DNA of 64,000 nt from Branchiostoma floridae. Its lineage: Eukaryota > Chordata > Leptocardii > Amphioxiformes > Branchiostomatidae. Location of the stretch: the NCBI RefSeq assembly GCF_000003815.2, contig NC_049984.1:27270100-27334099 (forward strand), given 5' to 3'. Position numbers and translations under genes: made by a program. Below are positions 23,303-35,000 of this stretch, in pieces. A model generated the notes under the pieces. It saw nothing but the letters and a program-made list of their open reading frames with translations. It searched no databases and was not told where the DNA came from. The first letter of the stretch is position 1, and each line of letters starts with the position of its first letter.

Positions 23303-24368
23303 GTAAGCTAAATGCAGGTCATGTGCTGATTCATTTTCCAAACAGATAATATAACAGCCGTTCCAGAAAACCTTAAACCTTCTTGACATACTGTCAGATC
23401 TTTTTTAATTGAAAACCATAATACAATTGAAGCTTTGTGTGTAACATACAACTTACCAGCACCTCAAACTCTAGTTTTGCCTCCACAAATATATGTATAT
23501 GTACTTTTTAGTCCAGCCGTTAATACACAATGTGGTTGCACTCTATGAATTGTCAACTGTCTCAAAAAAGAAAAAAATAATAATTACGGAGGTTCGAGTT
23601 CTGTTGCATGCATGCCTGGAAATATCAAAATCATGCGAAGACCTACATGACAATGTCACCCTTTCCGCCGTACCCGGAAATTCCCACCGCCCCGCTCTAA
23701 ACTATCGTCGTACCCGGTATGTACGTAATTCCTGCCGTCCTGTCGTTTTATGCCGTACCCACTAGTACATTTGTCACTCTAATCTCCTAGCCTCCTTCAT
23801 CGGTGTCTCTGTTTTTTTTTTTGGGGGGGGGGGGGGGGGGTCAATCTTGAGAACACTTCTGTAAACTGTGGTGACTGCGGGTCGGAGAGAAGCGGAGATC
23901 CCCGAGTAAGTGTTCTTAACAATAGTACCATGCCAATTGGCAGAGCGGTAGCTAGAAGTGGTTAACAGAAAATATGCTACATGCGACCGAATATCGTTGC
24001 CGTCCCGAGGTATTTATGAAGTATTATCATATAGCCCGGGGTCGCCGACCTATCAAAAGGCCCCGTTCCACGTTTGTTATGACGCCCTAACACTTAAATT
24101 CCGGCCAGGCAGGGGGAAATTTTTAGCGGGTACCGCAGGAATTTCCCGGAACGCCCGGAAAGGAGTTACAAGGGTGATGTGTGTGACTACAACTAAAGTT
24201 GTATAGTTCTCCTACACATGTAAAATATTACAAGAATTGTGCTTGTCAGTCTTCGAAATTTTAAAGATCCTCAAAGGTACATGTAGTACAAATTTATCTG
24301 AATTGGTTGCTTATGATATAGGTATCATCTTTGATAAGTTATTATTCTCTCACTTCATGTGCTTGTAG
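23303..24368. other. intron of kinase-gene model with T11-G18 tract
   Basis: The intron contains 11 T followed by 18 G (23812-23840) and a run of GTACCC-containing sequence (23670-24150). No coding exon was recognised. Confidence 0.4.
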
Positions 24369-24700
24369 GTGCCAACAACAGCTACGTAGCAGTAAAGGAG
24401 GTGGCACCCACGTCTCGCTCGGGCCTGCAGCAGGAGGCGACTCTCCAGGCTAGAGTGTGCCACAAGCCTTCGTTTCCCTTTATTTTCGGGGTGAACCTGG
24501 ATGTGGCAGCGCCCATTCTAGTGCAGGAATTAATCTCTTGTAAAGCAGGCCCTGGAGTGACCGCAATGACACTGCTGACTGCCAAGAACGATCCAGCCAT
24601 GCTCCTCCTCAAGACGTACCACTTTGTGGAGATTCTAGTAGAGGTGGCAAAGGGCCTTGCCTATTTGCACACCGCAAGAATTCTACACAATGACTTGAAG
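24369..24700 (+). CDS. kinase-gene model, exon E: protein kinase N-lobe to catalytic loop
   Basis: Acceptor GTGCTTGTAG and donor TGAAG/GTGGGT bound 332 bases. Entered in phase 1 from exon D, it stays open throughout. It encodes VAVKEV (the ATP-binding Lys of kinase subdomain II), a hinge-like ILVQEL, the helix EVAKGLAYLHTARI, and HNDLK, a variant of the HRDLK catalytic loop. HND replaces HRD, as in a large group of invertebrate kinases I recall. The glycine loop would fall in the preceding exon and is not obvious. The next exon should start with two residues and Asn; one that fits lies at 41472, 16.8 kb away. A shortened paralogue is at 49783. The cellular role is unknown. Confidence 0.7.
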
Positions 24701-25076
24701 GTGGGTATGTTCTTATATTTAAAGAAATATCATCTGTTTTTATAACCTTATTTGACAAGAGGGCCATATATATTTAACAAGATAGCCAAGAGGTACTGCC
24801 AGAGGAGCTTGAGTGCCAGAAAACATTACAATCTTCCATCCCAACCTCTGCTTGGGGATTTTCAATTGCAGTTTTACAGTGGGTGTAGTTCAGGGGGACA
24901 AACGCAAACTGCAAGGAAACAAGAGGTAACGAGCATGCAAGGGGCCAAGGTCATTTTTCTGGTTACGCAATCTACACCATGCTACCTTCCGAGGCATAAT
25001 TTATGCTAATTAGCCAACATGGTGCACGCCGCCAGCTGGCTTGCTTAGTTCCATTGTTTTCGAGTTTCCGCCTTAA
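24701..25076. other. no gene seen
   Basis: Intron-like sequence after the kinase donor. No further kinase exon was recognised. Confidence 0.4.
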
Positions 25077-26018
25077 CCCTATTCAGACCGGGCTTTTTTG
25101 GTCATCCCTGGACCGGGGGGGGGGGGGGGCTTTTGAGGCCCTCCACTTCTAAGTCCTATAACTCTAAAACGACGTGCCGTAAGGCCACCAAATTTTTAGG
25201 ACATGATTTCGACATAATATCTGACAAGTCTGTGACGTTTGACGTTACGTTGACGTAATTATGACGTCATTAATTTGATTACATTGGCCAAACCCATGAA
25301 AAATGGGTATTCTCAGAAAACTTCACGTTATGCTGCAAAAATGTAACAACAAGTGCAGATAACAGAATAATAATGTTTATTACGACTTGCGTTGCCAATA
25401 GCAACATCAATGACGTCAATATGACGTCATAAAATGACGTCATGCACATCTAAGATACGAGTTGGGCTCCGCCATATTATATCCACCACCTTGAATTTCT
25501 AAAAATATTTTTTTTGCAACAAATAATCACAAAGGGCAATGGAAATAGACTGAATTCATTCATTTAGATGGTTTTTGATGAAAAAATACCAGGTAGTTGC
25601 AAATTTTAAGGGATAATTAGCTTGTTTTTCTTGATCTGACCATTCCGTCCGCCATCTTGGATTTTGGGCTGATGACGTCATCAAATTAGCATAATTTATG
25701 CATATATAATTATGAAAGATATGCTGAATGATATAAGATTTTATTTATGTAACAAAATCACAGTAATATAGCAAATAAATTTGAAAACTACATTGTTAGA
25801 ACCAAAAATAGTGATTTTTGGCAAAACTGCCTGTCAACAAACGGTTGCCATGGCAACAAGAAAAAATGGAAAATTTGTCAAACTTCGTAGAATTGTTGCC
25901 AACAATATTTTAGGAAAACTCACTAAATTTGGTGGCTCTAGCGTAAGCCGTTCTGGCGTTATAGGACATCGAAGTTAGCGCGGGCCTCAAAAGCCCCCCC
26001 CCCCCGGTCTGAATAGGG
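25077..26018. mobile_element. piggyBac-like non-autonomous element, family A, complete (942 bp)
   Basis: Perfect TTAA duplications flank it (25073-25076 and 26019-26022). It starts CCCTATTCAGACCGGG and ends CCCGGTCTGAATAGGG, a perfect 16-bp TIR. Inside the left end is a GGTCATCCCTGGACC palindrome; poly-G and poly-C tracts lie near the ends. The interior is non-coding, with several TGACGTCAT motifs and GTTGCCATGGCAAC. Another copy's end is at 1-131. Confidence 0.85.
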
Positions 26019-26085
26019 TTAAATTGAAGTTCCTCCCGGTGAAATACAGAGAGCATATGACTGAGAATTTCGGTAAACGTGGGCT

Positions 26086-26241
26086 ATGAGAAGTGCAGGG
26101 AGAGGCAGAGGTCGTCTGAGAAGGGCAAGCAACTTATCAGCGACAGCAGGAATGCCATGGCCTTCCGCTGGTGCAGAGATGCATTCTTCTGAGTTTCCTG
26201 ACTTCGACAATACCCACATACCGGACTTAGACTCCATGTAA
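26086..26241 (+). CDS. short Arg/Gly-rich frame, unidentified
   Basis: 51 codons from ATG (RSAGRGRGRLRRA, then PDFDNTHIPDLDSM). The stop overlaps a possible donor (CCAT/GTAAGA). It could be a first exon of the MULE-type gene downstream. Low confidence. Confidence 0.25.
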   Translation: MRSAGRGRGRLRRASNLSATAGMPWPSAGAEMHSSEFPDFDNTHIPDLDSM

Positions 26242-26553
26242 GACCATATTGCAAAGTAATGTACATGTATGGAACAGCCCTTTTCCAGTACTATTCAGTC
26301 TTCTTGTCTTAACCAATACTGTACTTAATAGAATAAAACATGTCTTTTTCCGTTATCTATAGTGGCGTTGGTTATATAGACAACAGCTTCCCCAATATCG
26401 ATTTTTCCATGGAGTATCATTCCTGTGAGTCTGTTTAAGGGAAAGTGAAGTCAGAAAGGGAACGAGTACAGCCGATAAATATAGTGAGTCTGATATTGAT
26501 ATCAGTGGTTCAGGAGAACAAGAAGACGAGGAATCCCCAACAGTGTGTTGTAG

Positions 26554-26721
26554 ACGTACCAGTGTCTTCAGGAGATAGACCCGTTGGCACGTGAACTGCA
26601 CGAAGCCCGTCAGGCAGGGCTTGTACCAGATGACCGTATATTCTTCAAGTGGCTCTCAGGCAATCGATCTGCTATAACAAAAAAAAAAATCAGTTTTCAT
26701 AGGAGACGGGAATACAAGTGA
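26554..26721 (+). CDS. exon-like frame, unidentified
   Basis: Open from a TAG that is also a usable acceptor (GTTGTAG/ACG) to TGA. The peptide IDPLARELHEARQAGLVPDD and then RIFFKWLSGN is coding-like. There is no second copy in the window and no recognised family. Confidence 0.3.
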   Translation, partial: TYQCLQEIDPLARELHEARQAGLVPDDRIFFKWLSGNRSAITKKKISFHRRREYK

Positions 26722-27410
26722 TGGTGGATGGTGCTGACTATGCCGGGATCAGTGACTATAGATTTGTCACCAAATTGTAAATGTACCACAAGGCTGATGT
26801 ATTTTGGTTTTCTATTCGAGAAGTCATTTTTATATGACATACTGCCTTTTCTAAAATATGACAATATAACCAGACTGTACAATAGATGCTTATATACTCG
26901 GGTATAGCTTACAGTGTTTGTTTTTGGTAGAGTGAATACACATTGTCATTGAGTGACCTACGTCTGTGTGTATATGTGTGATTATTCCCTAGTATAAGAG
27001 GGAGTTGGAGCCAGGTTAACAAATGGTAGCTTACGAGGACATAACTCATGTACTTGTTCACTAGTTCATTGATTTCTCATGACGCAAACACGCCCACCAC
27101 TAGAAGCGGAAACACGAGCTATCAGCATATAACCAGGCATATAATCCCCTCCTCCAACAATAAACGCCAATGCCATTTCATTTATTCAATCTATACACTG
27201 ATTTCTTAGTTACGATCAGTACTAGTTGCATTTGCAAAATTGCTATGTTTAGATGTATAACTGCTACCACTTTATTTTTTTACAGTCTGCAAGATTGGAC
27301 ACGCACATAACAGGTGCATATGTCCATGGAAGGAATACCTACACACTACTCGACTTCTCACAGTACCCCATGACTCCAACCTAGTCATGAACTCACTTCT
27401 TCACATCATA
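26722..27410. other. no gene seen
   Basis: AT-rich; no coding or repeat signal recognised. Confidence 0.4.
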
Positions 27411-27416
27411 TGATCC

Positions 27417-27904
27417 ATGAGGCTGATAATGGTCATCTACCACCTTTCCTTAATATTCTGGGCGGAGACGTGGCGTGGACGCCGGTTCTTGAGTCACCAG
27501 GACAGAGACTGGGGCATCATTGTCTTCGTAACCAATAAGAACTTCAAAATACTACACGAGTGTGTCGTGATCTACATGGATGGCACATTTAAGCATTGTC
27601 CCAGCCCATACAGCCAGTTCTTCACGATCCATGGACTGTACCGCGGACTGTACCACTCGTCATTGGCCTGATGGCGGACAAGTCCGTAGGGGCCTATAGG
27701 CAAGTCTTCCAACACGTGGAGGCCACGGTGAGACAACGCACTGGGCACGGCCTCCGACCGCAGCGGATCGTTGTGGACTATGAGGTTTCGTTGATGTCAG
27801 CTATAGACACGGAGCTCCCACAGGCAACCGCCTCCGGCTATTACTTCCACTTTTGCCAAAGCCTGTGGCGCCGGATCCAAAGCCTCGTCATGACAGGGGT
27901 GTAA
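27417..27904 (+). pseudogene. MULE (Mutator-like) transposase remnant
   Basis: The first frame reads TWRGRRFLSHQDRDWGIIVF, then YMDGTFKHCPSPYSQ and FTIHGLYRG, up to about 27640. The sequence then continues in a second frame with PLVIGLMADKSVGAYRQVFQ, IVVDYEVSLMSA and YYFHFCQSLWRRIQSL. This is the MULE domain, with the first DDE aspartate in MDGTFK and the second in VVDYE. A frameshift near 27650 breaks it. A possible donor (GG/GTGTAAG) follows, and 28030 has a possible acceptor. The third acidic residue was not located. The exon at 271-633 belongs to the same kind of protein. Confidence 0.75.
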
Positions 27905-27910
27905 GCGGTT

Positions 27911-29065
27911 ATCCCCTATGTCCCTCCCACCTACCAGGCTATCATTCCTCACCCATCCTTCATCCATGTCACCATTCCTCCTGCCCATGCTGTCACCCAT
28001 CATTACACATGTTAAATTATCTGTCCATCCTCCACAGACCATCAACCCGGAACAGGAAGTCAATGACTTGCCTTCCGTCAGAACAATATCTTCCTTGTAC
28101 CGAGATCAAGCAGCTGAGTAGACGCGTACACAAATGTTCTGAAGAAATGATGCACTATTCTGGCAAACGGACCAACTAAGACCACAAATATATGGAACAG
28201 AGACGACGTTAAATCATTGCCGACGTTAAATCATTGGCAAGACAAGTCAGTAATAAACTCCGAAATGCGACTGCAGAGGTTGTCAGAAACACAGAAAAGG
28301 TAAGATAAAGAGAAAACATAGGACATTACAGCATCGAGTAGTAAATAGACAATTCTCATCACATGTCCGCAATTAAAATGGCACGGAAATACCCTAAACA
28401 AATTCAGTCATATATCGAACTAAATACAATCTCATAAAAGTTCATATCAATAGAAAATATATAATTGGGCGAAGACATGAGCTAGTACAACTCTAGTTGC
28501 ATAATGTGCTAATTGGGTGGACTTAAGTATTACACGATTTATCTCCTATTTCTACTGTGTAACGAGCACTGTGAAGCCGCCAAATCGGAGATAGAAATTT
28601 TCCTGCAGACGAGCTTGGAAGCGCCAAGCGAGCTGTGACGCAAGCAGATGGAACGTGGGGCACTCGTGGACTTCACAGAAGAACTGCACTGTCACTATTC
28701 GTAATGCAATAAACAATTCTTTATTGTACGTTGCCCATCTTTGCATGAAAGGTGATGACACCGTAGCGTCTGAAGACAAAAGGGCACTTCCAAGAGCAGA
28801 GGAGGAGTCGGCTGTGGGAACATGCCGTAAGTGACAATATTACGGGGACAGTTCATCTAGTTTGTCTGATCTCAAACTCAAGAAAACCGTCTCCAAAGTA
28901 TACCCCAGGTGATAATGATTTATCAGTGAAAGGTATTTGAATGTCGCTCGATAGTTTCTCGTACTAATGTGCATGTGAACCCTGTATGCACTTCGACAGC
29001 CTGTCAGTGGAACACTGTCCCATGGAAAACCATCAAGCCCTCCAGAGTCAAGGACATCTGTTTAA
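27911..29065. other. no clear gene
   Basis: The sequence just after 28030 (acceptor CCTCCACAG) may be the decayed next MULE exon. A minus frame at 28552-28779 is unrecognised. Confidence 0.35.
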
Positions 29066-29139
29066 TAAATGACAAATTATCCAAAACTGATGTGTACATA
29101 TTTGTACAAAGATGGCCGCTGCCAATTATTCAGCTCTAA

Positions 29140-29335
29140 ATCCACCCGGAAGTTTGGCAATTCTGACAACTTACGTGTTGTATGGAAACGTTGGAAAGCA
29201 GACATAGAACTGTATATAGACTTAGAAATGGCAGACAATGTTGCTGAAAGAAAAGTCTTTCTGTACCTGATCGGAGAAGAAGCAAATGGGGAAAAGAATG
29301 CCCAGTGCAGCTATATATGTAGTATTGTCAAGTAG
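29140..29335 (+). pseudogene. retroelement gag-like fragment
   Basis: The peptide KRWKADIELYIDLEM followed by ERKVFLYLIGEEA resembles the N-terminal capsid region of Ty3/Gypsy-type Gag proteins (Trp, helix, then a conserved Leu-Ile-Gly-Glu-Glu). It lies in a plus frame (29069-29335). No LTR or pol sequence was found nearby. Confidence 0.5.
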
Positions 29336-29339
29336 TTTG

Positions 29340-30070
29340 TATTAGACTTTCTGAAATCATGCGTTTCATTTGAAGTCTATCTTAACATGTGTTGTTTATC
29401 TATTCGTCTTCCAGCGGCCACAAGGACAAAGTTTCCGGAAGACCAATCCCAGTACAGTTTGGCGATCGACAACAATTGTTCCAAGGCCAGACTTTACATT
29501 GCCCAGAAGAATGATGTCCCACAATACCACAAAGACAGCTCCCTAACCTGATATAGATCGGATTCTGTTTTCCTGCTTAAGCTACATTATACTTTGACTG
29601 CATCTAAACATACAGTATGAGTGTGATCTTTGTTACCTGATTCGGGGACGACCATCCATTGATAAAGGAAGGGGTGAGCACCACAGAAAAAGTAAGTGTG
29701 TTGCACAGAAAAAAGGTTAAGTGTGTTTTGCAAAACAAGTCAGTGTGTTGAGCAGAAAAATAAGTGTGTTGAGCAGAAAAAAATTGGTGTGTTGCCATCG
29801 GCCACCATACTATAAGGAGATGTACATACGAGAGTTCCGTGGAACGTTTTCTATATACTTACATATTTTGAATTTCTGGGAACGTTTGTTCGAGCAACCA
29901 CTTCACGCTGCGGCCGCACGGAAGTCATATGACGAATTTGTCTTCAGCTTAAACGGTAAGCATGTTTCAGATTTGTAGTAATCAATCTGTGACGGAGGGT
30001 ATTGTCGAGCAGATGTTGCGTTATTTTCTCTGATCTAAATAGCCCTATCAGGTCATAGCGGTAATTACCA
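29340..30070. other. no clear gene
   Basis: A short open run at 29415-29550 follows a CTTCCAG acceptor and is unrecognised. Several imperfect GTGTGTTG-CAGAAAAA units occur at 29690-29790. Confidence 0.35.
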
Positions 30071-30079
30071 AAGATTGCC

Positions 30080-30263
30080 TAATCTCCAAGCAGATCCTAC
30101 GATAGCATAATATACTACCAAAAGCTGGTAGAGGAGCGAAGCCGGCTTATGAGTGTGTTTCGCTACCATTTTCTCTACATGGCAAATGACACCTCTTAGC
30201 TGACTACACTCCTTGTTAAGTTTGGTACTATCCTATGCTATTGTGGGATCTGCTTGGAGATTA
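30080..30263. mobile_element. 184-bp MITE with 9-bp target duplication (MULE-like)
   Basis: The ends TAATCTCCAAGCAGATCC and GGATCTGCTTGGAGATTA are perfect 18-bp inverted repeats. Imperfect complementarity extends inward (ACGATAGCATA/TATGCTATTGT). AAGATTGCC flanks both sides (30071-30079 and 30264-30272). A 9-bp duplication is typical of Mutator-like elements, and a MULE transposase remnant lies 2.2 kb upstream. Confidence 0.85.
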
Positions 30264-30689
30264 AAGATTGCCAACGTTTTGGCACGAAGGGCGTACGGCC
30301 GGCTGTGCCCTGACTTTGATTTATTCAGCTACAGTCATGACTCATGGCTGAGTTGCTAGTGTCACTTCTGTAAGTATAATCATTAGGCTAGAGCACATTT
30401 TCCCATTTTGATTACTTTCTTGTCATGTTGACCGTCTACAAAGAAGAAAAATCTTTTTTTTTAATCAGGCGAAAATGAACAAGCACTCGGATATCATCCA
30501 TAAAATTTACTTGCTTTGGCCTAACACTGATAGACGTGAAGTGTGTAGCCCAGCCTTATGGTGCGCCAATATTATCAAAAGGCTCCTGCTCCCTTCAATT
30601 GAACGTATTTTCTGTCATTCATGTCACAAAACTAGCAAATGATAATTTCTCCAGGCGTATTACCTTGAAACACCCATTATGTTTTACAG

Positions 30690-30826
30690 AGTGTGATGCT
30701 AACGATGGCCAGACAGTTACGGCGGGTCAGTCGGCCGCGGAAGCAGAGCCAGAGGAACCTCAAGCCGAGTCGGTCGGTCCTTGTGCCCGTCCTTGGTTAG
30801 AAACTGAAGAAAACTGGACAAACTGA
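30690..30826 (+). CDS. Glu-rich terminal exon, unidentified
   Basis: After the acceptor TTTTACAG the frame reads DANDGQTVTAGQSAAEAEPE and then CARPWLETEENW before TGA. Its entry phase (two leading bases) is the same as that of the Gln-rich exon at 40289. It is probably a disordered protein tail. Confidence 0.35.
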
Positions 30827-31137
30827 CAGATGGAACACATTCTCTTTTCAGCTGGTACATACATTTTTGTGACGACCCTTTTCAATTTCTTAACTTTCTA
30901 AACAATGTGCTCCAATCCTTAGTTTTGTTACGCTATTAGTGAATGATCTGTTTTGAATTGATAAAAGATAGTTTTCTAGAGCGAAGGTTGTCTTAATTTT
31001 CGAATATGTTGTCAGTTTCTTATTTTTTGGCTCCAGTTCGAAAGAAATGTGTCCTTTAGGCGCCTGCATAGTATATCTTGTACATGTGTAATCCATTCAT
31101 GTTATTCATATTGTGTAATCTAAGCCGATATTTAATG

Positions 31138-31367
31138 ACACGAATGAACGCCCTAAAGATCTGTACCAGAGGTTGACAGCAGCCATAGAAGACAACTTAT
31201 TGTCAGTAGAAGGAGGCATCACCGCAGACAAGGAAGTCTCCCCGTCTCTCGAGAACATGATTGTCGTACCCTGGCTAAAACTGCTACATCCAAACCTCCC
31301 GGCCCTTGTCAAGCCTTGCCTTCATTTCAAACAGTTTGAAGAAAGTCAGGTGGCTTGCTGTTGTTGA
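31138..31367 (+). pseudogene. transposon gag-like fragment
   Basis: The peptide contains LYQRLTAAIEDNLLSVEGG and then LENMIVVPWLKLLHPNLPAL. I recall this motif pair from Gag-like proteins of invertebrate retroelements, but the family name is uncertain. It loses similarity after VK and ends in CCC-stop. Confidence 0.4.
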
Positions 31368-31739
31368 CATGATAGTTGATGTTACTGTTGTGTAACAGTG
31401 ATTGGACGATAGATGTCTTAGTATTGAAACCATATGTGAAATGCTTATGCGAGGATGTTCAGCCCATATTTAGAAGTCGACCATGTGATCAAACCACATT
31501 ACGAACAGACTGGAAATATCAGCCAATAGTATAGTAGCTTCTCTAGCGTCACCTCTGGCACGTAGTTTGAACCTTTGGTCGCTGCTTAGGACCCTGGGTT
31601 AGTACACGCATGCCCTGTAATTCCTATGTTAGTAACTGCAGTCCCGTAATAAGCATATTCCTGTAATTGTAACTAGACAATCGAAGATACTCTTGTGTAG
31701 ACCTTGTATAGACCATTGTATAGCATTGTGATTCAAGTA

Positions 31740-32463
31740 CAGTGGAAGCCGCCTAATTTGCCAGCGAATTTCGTGCAATTATCCGGCCTGTGCGATAATG
31801 CGGAGTTGGTAATTTGGACCACACTACCACGTGCGGAGGGACCAAGAGGTGGTATGGGAGGTAGTATAATACAAATTTGACAGTCATTGACACAATGAAA
31901 GCAGACACACATAATGTACATGTAGTTATTAACTTTATTTATAAATGTTAACAAGGAACTGTACTACAGTATACGTCGCTGTGTCACAGTTTCCGACTGG
32001 CTGCCAAGAACTTATAACCATTGCATAAGTATTTCCCCGCGACCCTGATTACAGTAATTAGACAATGGACAGAGAACAGTTGTTATTGAGAATGTCACAG
32101 CAAGTTGTCTGCCAAATCGTAATGCCGGCTTTGACGACCTTTAGCGGGTTGCCGACCCCACAATATCGCTTTCTTTTGATCCCAATAACAATTTCATACA
32201 CGTTGTCAGTATAGCGCCTTCACAAAGGCAGTTATTGGCTTATTTGTACCGTGTCTGACGATTTTTAGCACGCATTTTCAGTCAATTTGTCGACGATGTT
32301 TGACGAATTTTCGTGCAATTATCCGGCGGTGGTGATTTTTCGCCGTGCAGATAAGCGAAGTCACTAACAATGGAGTGAATGGGAGACGGTTTGGGATTTG
32401 GGGATTCCGTGCAATTAACCGAGGTGTGCGTTTATCCGAGGTGCAATTAACTGGCTTCCACTG
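31740..32463. mobile_element. pogo/Tigger-like MITE (724 bp) with TA duplication
   Basis: The left end CAGTGGAAGCCGCCTAATT mirrors the right end AATTAACTGGCTTCCACTG. TA flanks both sides (31738-31739 and 32464-32465). Sub-terminal GTGCAATTATCCG-type motifs recur near both ends (31775, 32318, 32410, 32442). There is no coding content. TA duplication and the CAGTGGAA start fit the pogo branch of Tc1/mariner. Confidence 0.8.
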
Positions 32464-32465
32464 TA

Positions 32466-34010
32466 TAGCAAATATTAATACAACACGACACTGACGAGAG
32501 CAATCGAATCCGGCCTGGCGTTCTTTATATCTAGTATATAGTCGCTAGTATATAAGGTTAAATCCCTACCACTAGACCTCAAATTCTACATTGGTTCCCG
32601 CACCGACTCATTAGTCAATCGTTGTTGTGTGATTTCTGCTTTGCCTGTCGTAGTTGTCGACGATCTCGGGCGCCTGAGGCCAATTTGGTAAAGAAACCGG
32701 TGGTCCTATATGATAAATCAAGGGTCTTGTTGCACATGACATGATGATCAACACTGATAAAGACATTCGACTGAGGGTCAGTTCAAGATGTCGTATGCTG
32801 TGTTGATGATGATGGCTGTGCTGGCACTGACAATGTACAGATTCATACTTCAGGAAATACAACAAGGCCAAGCAGCAAAAACTACAGATGTGTAGTCCGG
32901 CACGACAGCATGGCAACAATGGCCAGAAGAAGCCAAAAGTGAAGACCCTGAAAGCAGAGGCTTTCATTTCCATCTTTGTGAAGTGCCATGGCCAACACTA
33001 AGTCTGAGGCGACAGTAAGGAGCGAAGCCGCTGCCAGGGAACTGACAATGTTCCTCACAGTTCTGTGTCACGCTCATGATGATGAGTGACATCCTCCCAA
33101 TTCTAACCAAGCTTTCCAGAGTGTTTCAGGTCAGTCAAATACTCAATGTACCTAGGTAATAAAATCTAGGCGAATGGAGTTTACATAGAGATTGGAGGCG
33201 TGGCGAAGCATGTTCAGATCAAGTGGTAGATCAAGTTTGAACAATTGAAACAAAATGAGGCAACTCGTGCCGAGTATTAGACATCAGAAGACCGCCTTGT
33301 GTACTACCATCTTTTGAGGTGTTTCATGCAACATTATTGCAGACGTTTTACCAGTAACCACATTACCACAATGAGGACTACAGCCCAGCATATGAAAGTC
33401 GAAGCTGACTACCTTGCCACCATCAAGGTATTATCTGCATGGGCCTGGCGTGTAAACAAAGGTGTAGCTTATCAAAGCGACCATACCACTCGAGGTCAAC
33501 TACACTGACTGTCCCATAAAACGTGTTGCGTGCCACAGAGGAAGAAACAAACGATAGTGTTTCTTTTTAAATTACTTATGTACACTATGAAACCACGCAA
33601 GTCACAGTATCAAACTAACAGAAACATTGAATGCGTGTCAAGAGGTGGGTGCCATGCCAGAAGGAATTGATGGGAGCTTTGCACATGTCGGCCAAACTAA
33701 AAGCAACATGCAAGATAGGGTAGTAGTGGAATATAAAGTTACATGCTTGTTGGAGGACCAAAAGGTAAAAAGTTGCAGGACACTGTTCCTGGCTGAAATG
33801 TTTTATCCAGAGCTGGACCAGTGTCTGTTAGTGTGGCAGTCTCCCTCCAGCCATGTCTATTCATGTTGGTGACGGCACCCAACTTTCTGAGACTCCAGTT
33901 GCAGAGTCAACGTTCAAAAATGTCGCCAGAGATCAGGTTGCAGTGATGGCCACAGCAACCCAAGGGCTGCAACCCAAAAGGTGAAACTCATCTAATATTT
34001 TCTGAAGACA
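32466..34010. other. no intact gene; short coding-like runs
   Basis: A plus-strand run near 32840-33000 (SYFRKYNKAKQQKLQMCSPA, then KTLKAEAFISIFVKCHG) is coding-like and may be from a hAT-type protein; the 120-codon minus frame over it is its shadow. A frame at 33627-33872 (GIDGSFAHVGQTKSN) is unrecognised. Confidence 0.3.
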
Positions 34011-35000
34011 ACAATGCTTTGCAAATCATCCTTTATTATGACGATGTAGAAATAAATAACCCCGTTGAATCATGTGTAGCCAAATATAAGATGGGAATCA
34101 CTTTTATTATTCCCTTGGCAACATAGACTACTGGTATCGGTCAAAGCTTGAGGCGATCAGGCTTGTTGCTATTGTATTACTAATGGTATGAAATAGTTTG
34201 ATAAAGATGACAAGAAAGCATTTAGTTCTGTTTTTAGAAAGGCCTTGTCGAGGATTTACGAACATTGTCTGTAGGATATCGTTTTAATATAAATGGTGAG
34301 GAAGTTATTCTAAGAGGTGCTGTAATTGCTTTTAAGTGCAGACACAAATGCCCGTCTGGAATTGTCTGGTTCTAAAGAAGTTACCTTTATATGAATTGCA
34401 TTATTTTAATTTAATTCAGTTAAAATGCACGTGGTCCATCATATGAATAATTTATTAGAAGGGACAGCGAAAAGAGTAATGCAAGTATGGAAAGAAAATG
34501 AAATTTTGTCCACTGCATCTTTAAAGGTGATTCAAGCCAGAGTATACAACATGAAAGTCCCTTCTGATCTTGATTCGGGCTTTCCTGGTACGATTGAGGC
34601 ATCATTTGAAGGGTTTACAGTTTCACAGTGGAAATTGTGGGTTTGTACGGCCTCTGTTTGCTTTGAAAGGAGTGCTAAAAGGTTAAATATATGGAAATGA
34701 TTTGTAGCTGCAGCAAGAGTGCTGTGCAATAGAGTAATAACAGCCCGACAACTTGAGGATGCACATCAATGTTTAAGGATTTTCGGCAACAGTTTTGAAA
34801 GAAAATAAGGCAAAAAGTGGTGTACAATGAATTTACACCTCCATCTCAAACAATGCACAGAGGACTAAGGCCTAGTTCATGCGTTTTGGTGTTTTGCTTT
34901 TGAAAGAAAGAATGGGACTCTAGGCAGCTACTACTACAACATCAACAAAGATGCATATATCATAATAATGAGAAAATGGTTGTTTGATTGGCAAGTCTTC
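34011..35000 (+). pseudogene. CACTA/EnSpm-like transposon protein remnant, copy 2
   Basis: The order of readable pieces is LQIILYYDDVEINNP (34020), YRSKLEAIRLVA (34140), then an exon-like segment after TTTTTAG (VEDLRTLSVGYRFNINGEEV, 34238), the 91-codon frame 34425-34700 (HHMNNLLEGTAKRVMQVWKE, then SFEGFTVSQWKLW), and in later frames LHLKQCTEDYGLVHAFW and FAFERKNGTLG (to about 34930). This follows the order in a family of transposon proteins I associate with CACTA/EnSpm-like elements. Several frameshifts are present. The first piece is duplicated at 2060-2337. Confidence 0.5.

Noticed and set aside
32611-32973. 120-codon minus-strand frame with hydrophobic start
   Set aside because: It is antisense to a Lys-rich coding-like plus run; the His/Ser-rich part comes from ATGATG repeats.
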